Below are positions 4,969-5,066 of a stretch of DNA of 5,066 bases, piece by piece (position 1 is the stretch's first letter; the number at the start of each line of letters is the position of its first letter). The notes under the pieces are model-generated. The model was not told where the DNA came from. It ran no database searches and saw only the letters and a program-made list of their open reading frames with translations. The position numbers and the translations under genes were made by a program. Source of the stretch: an uncultured Solirubrobacter sp. (GTDB taxonomy: Bacteria; Actinomycetota; Thermoleophilia; Solirubrobacterales; Solirubrobacteraceae); NCBI GenBank assembly GCA_937871635.1, contig CALMNS010000461.1, forward strand, positions 1 to 5,066, read 5' to 3'.

Positions 4969-5066
4969 CCGACATCCCGTACCTCGCACGGCTGCGCGAC
5001 GACCTGGTCGCCGGCGTCGACCGGCAGCGCCACCGCCGCGCGCGGCAGCGCCGGTCGGCCGTCGCC
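4965..5066 (+). CDS. Sigma-coupled partner protein, N-terminus only (possible anti-sigma factor)
   Basis: The frame starts at the ATG in the ATGA overlap with the sigma gene and stays open for 34 codons to the window edge. The visible part begins MTDIPYLARLRDDLVAGVDR and continues into a strongly basic stretch rich in Arg (RQRHRRARQRRSAVA). In actinobacteria, a gene coupled this tightly behind an ECF sigma often encodes a membrane-anchored regulator. A short cytoplasmic N-terminal segment with a basic run just before a membrane helix would fit that. No zinc-binding anti-sigma motif (HxxxCxxC) is seen in this fragment. The role is inferred from position only, and the rest lies outside the window. 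Confidence 0.72.
   Translation, partial: MTDIPYLARLRDDLVAGVDRQRHRRARQRRSAVA

Noticed and set aside
163..4989. A 1608-codon open frame on the minus strand covering nearly the whole window
   Set aside because: It runs codon-on-codon opposite the three complete plus-strand genes, all of which share the same reading phase. Its stops would need sense codons TTA, CTA or TCA, which are rare in such GC-rich genes. Its protein is low-complexity, rich in Arg, Gly, Asp, Glu and His, with no domain, so it is a composition shadow.

Overview
The window is very GC-rich, with third codon positions almost always G or C inside the genes. Several genes start at GTG or lack a Shine-Dalgarno sequence. The gene content points to a deep-branching Actinomycetota, of the Thermoleophilia or Acidimicrobiia kind. 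This is inferred from composition and gene style, because no rRNA or other marker gene is present.

Layout. (1) Bases 1-150, minus strand: the start of a small membrane-anchored protein that runs off the left edge. (2) Bases 151-174: a 24-bp divergent spacer with one symmetric -10-like heptamer, TAGGCTA, which reads as TANNNT on both strands. (3) Bases 175-789, plus strand: a 204-residue permuted NlpC/P60 (YiiX/peptidase C92-like) cysteine hydrolase with its His and Cys in place. (4) Bases 790-1059: a 270-bp non-coding stretch. It starts with a good housekeeping-type promoter (TTGACC, 18 bp, TAGTGT) and continues as a predicted leader of about 220 nt with several stem-loops, including a perfect 12-bp hairpin. 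(5) Bases 1060-4329, plus strand: a 1089-residue bifunctional cyclic-di-GMP enzyme. It has about 11 N-terminal membrane helices, a helical segment predicted outside the membrane, a twelfth membrane helix, then PAS, GGDEF and EAL domains. Both catalytic sites and the inhibitory I-site look intact. (6) Bases 4330-4416: an intergenic spacer opening with three perfect tandem copies of GCGCCGGC. (7) Bases 4417-4968: an ECF sigma factor, followed through an ATGA overlap by (8) the first 34 codons of a partner gene cut by the right edge.

How the genes may work together. The large enzyme should sense a membrane or extracytoplasmic cue, plus a cytoplasmic one through PAS, and make or break c-di-GMP. 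The sigma factor and its overlapping partner form a typical two-gene transcriptional module. No direct link between the two can be read from the sequence, apart from an identical 9-mer (ATATCCAGG) placed 1-2 bases before both start codons. The most unusual unexplained parts are the structured leader before the c-di-GMP enzyme, the shared 9-mer, and the symmetric divergent promoter candidate. No mobile element, CRISPR array, tRNA or rRNA was seen.
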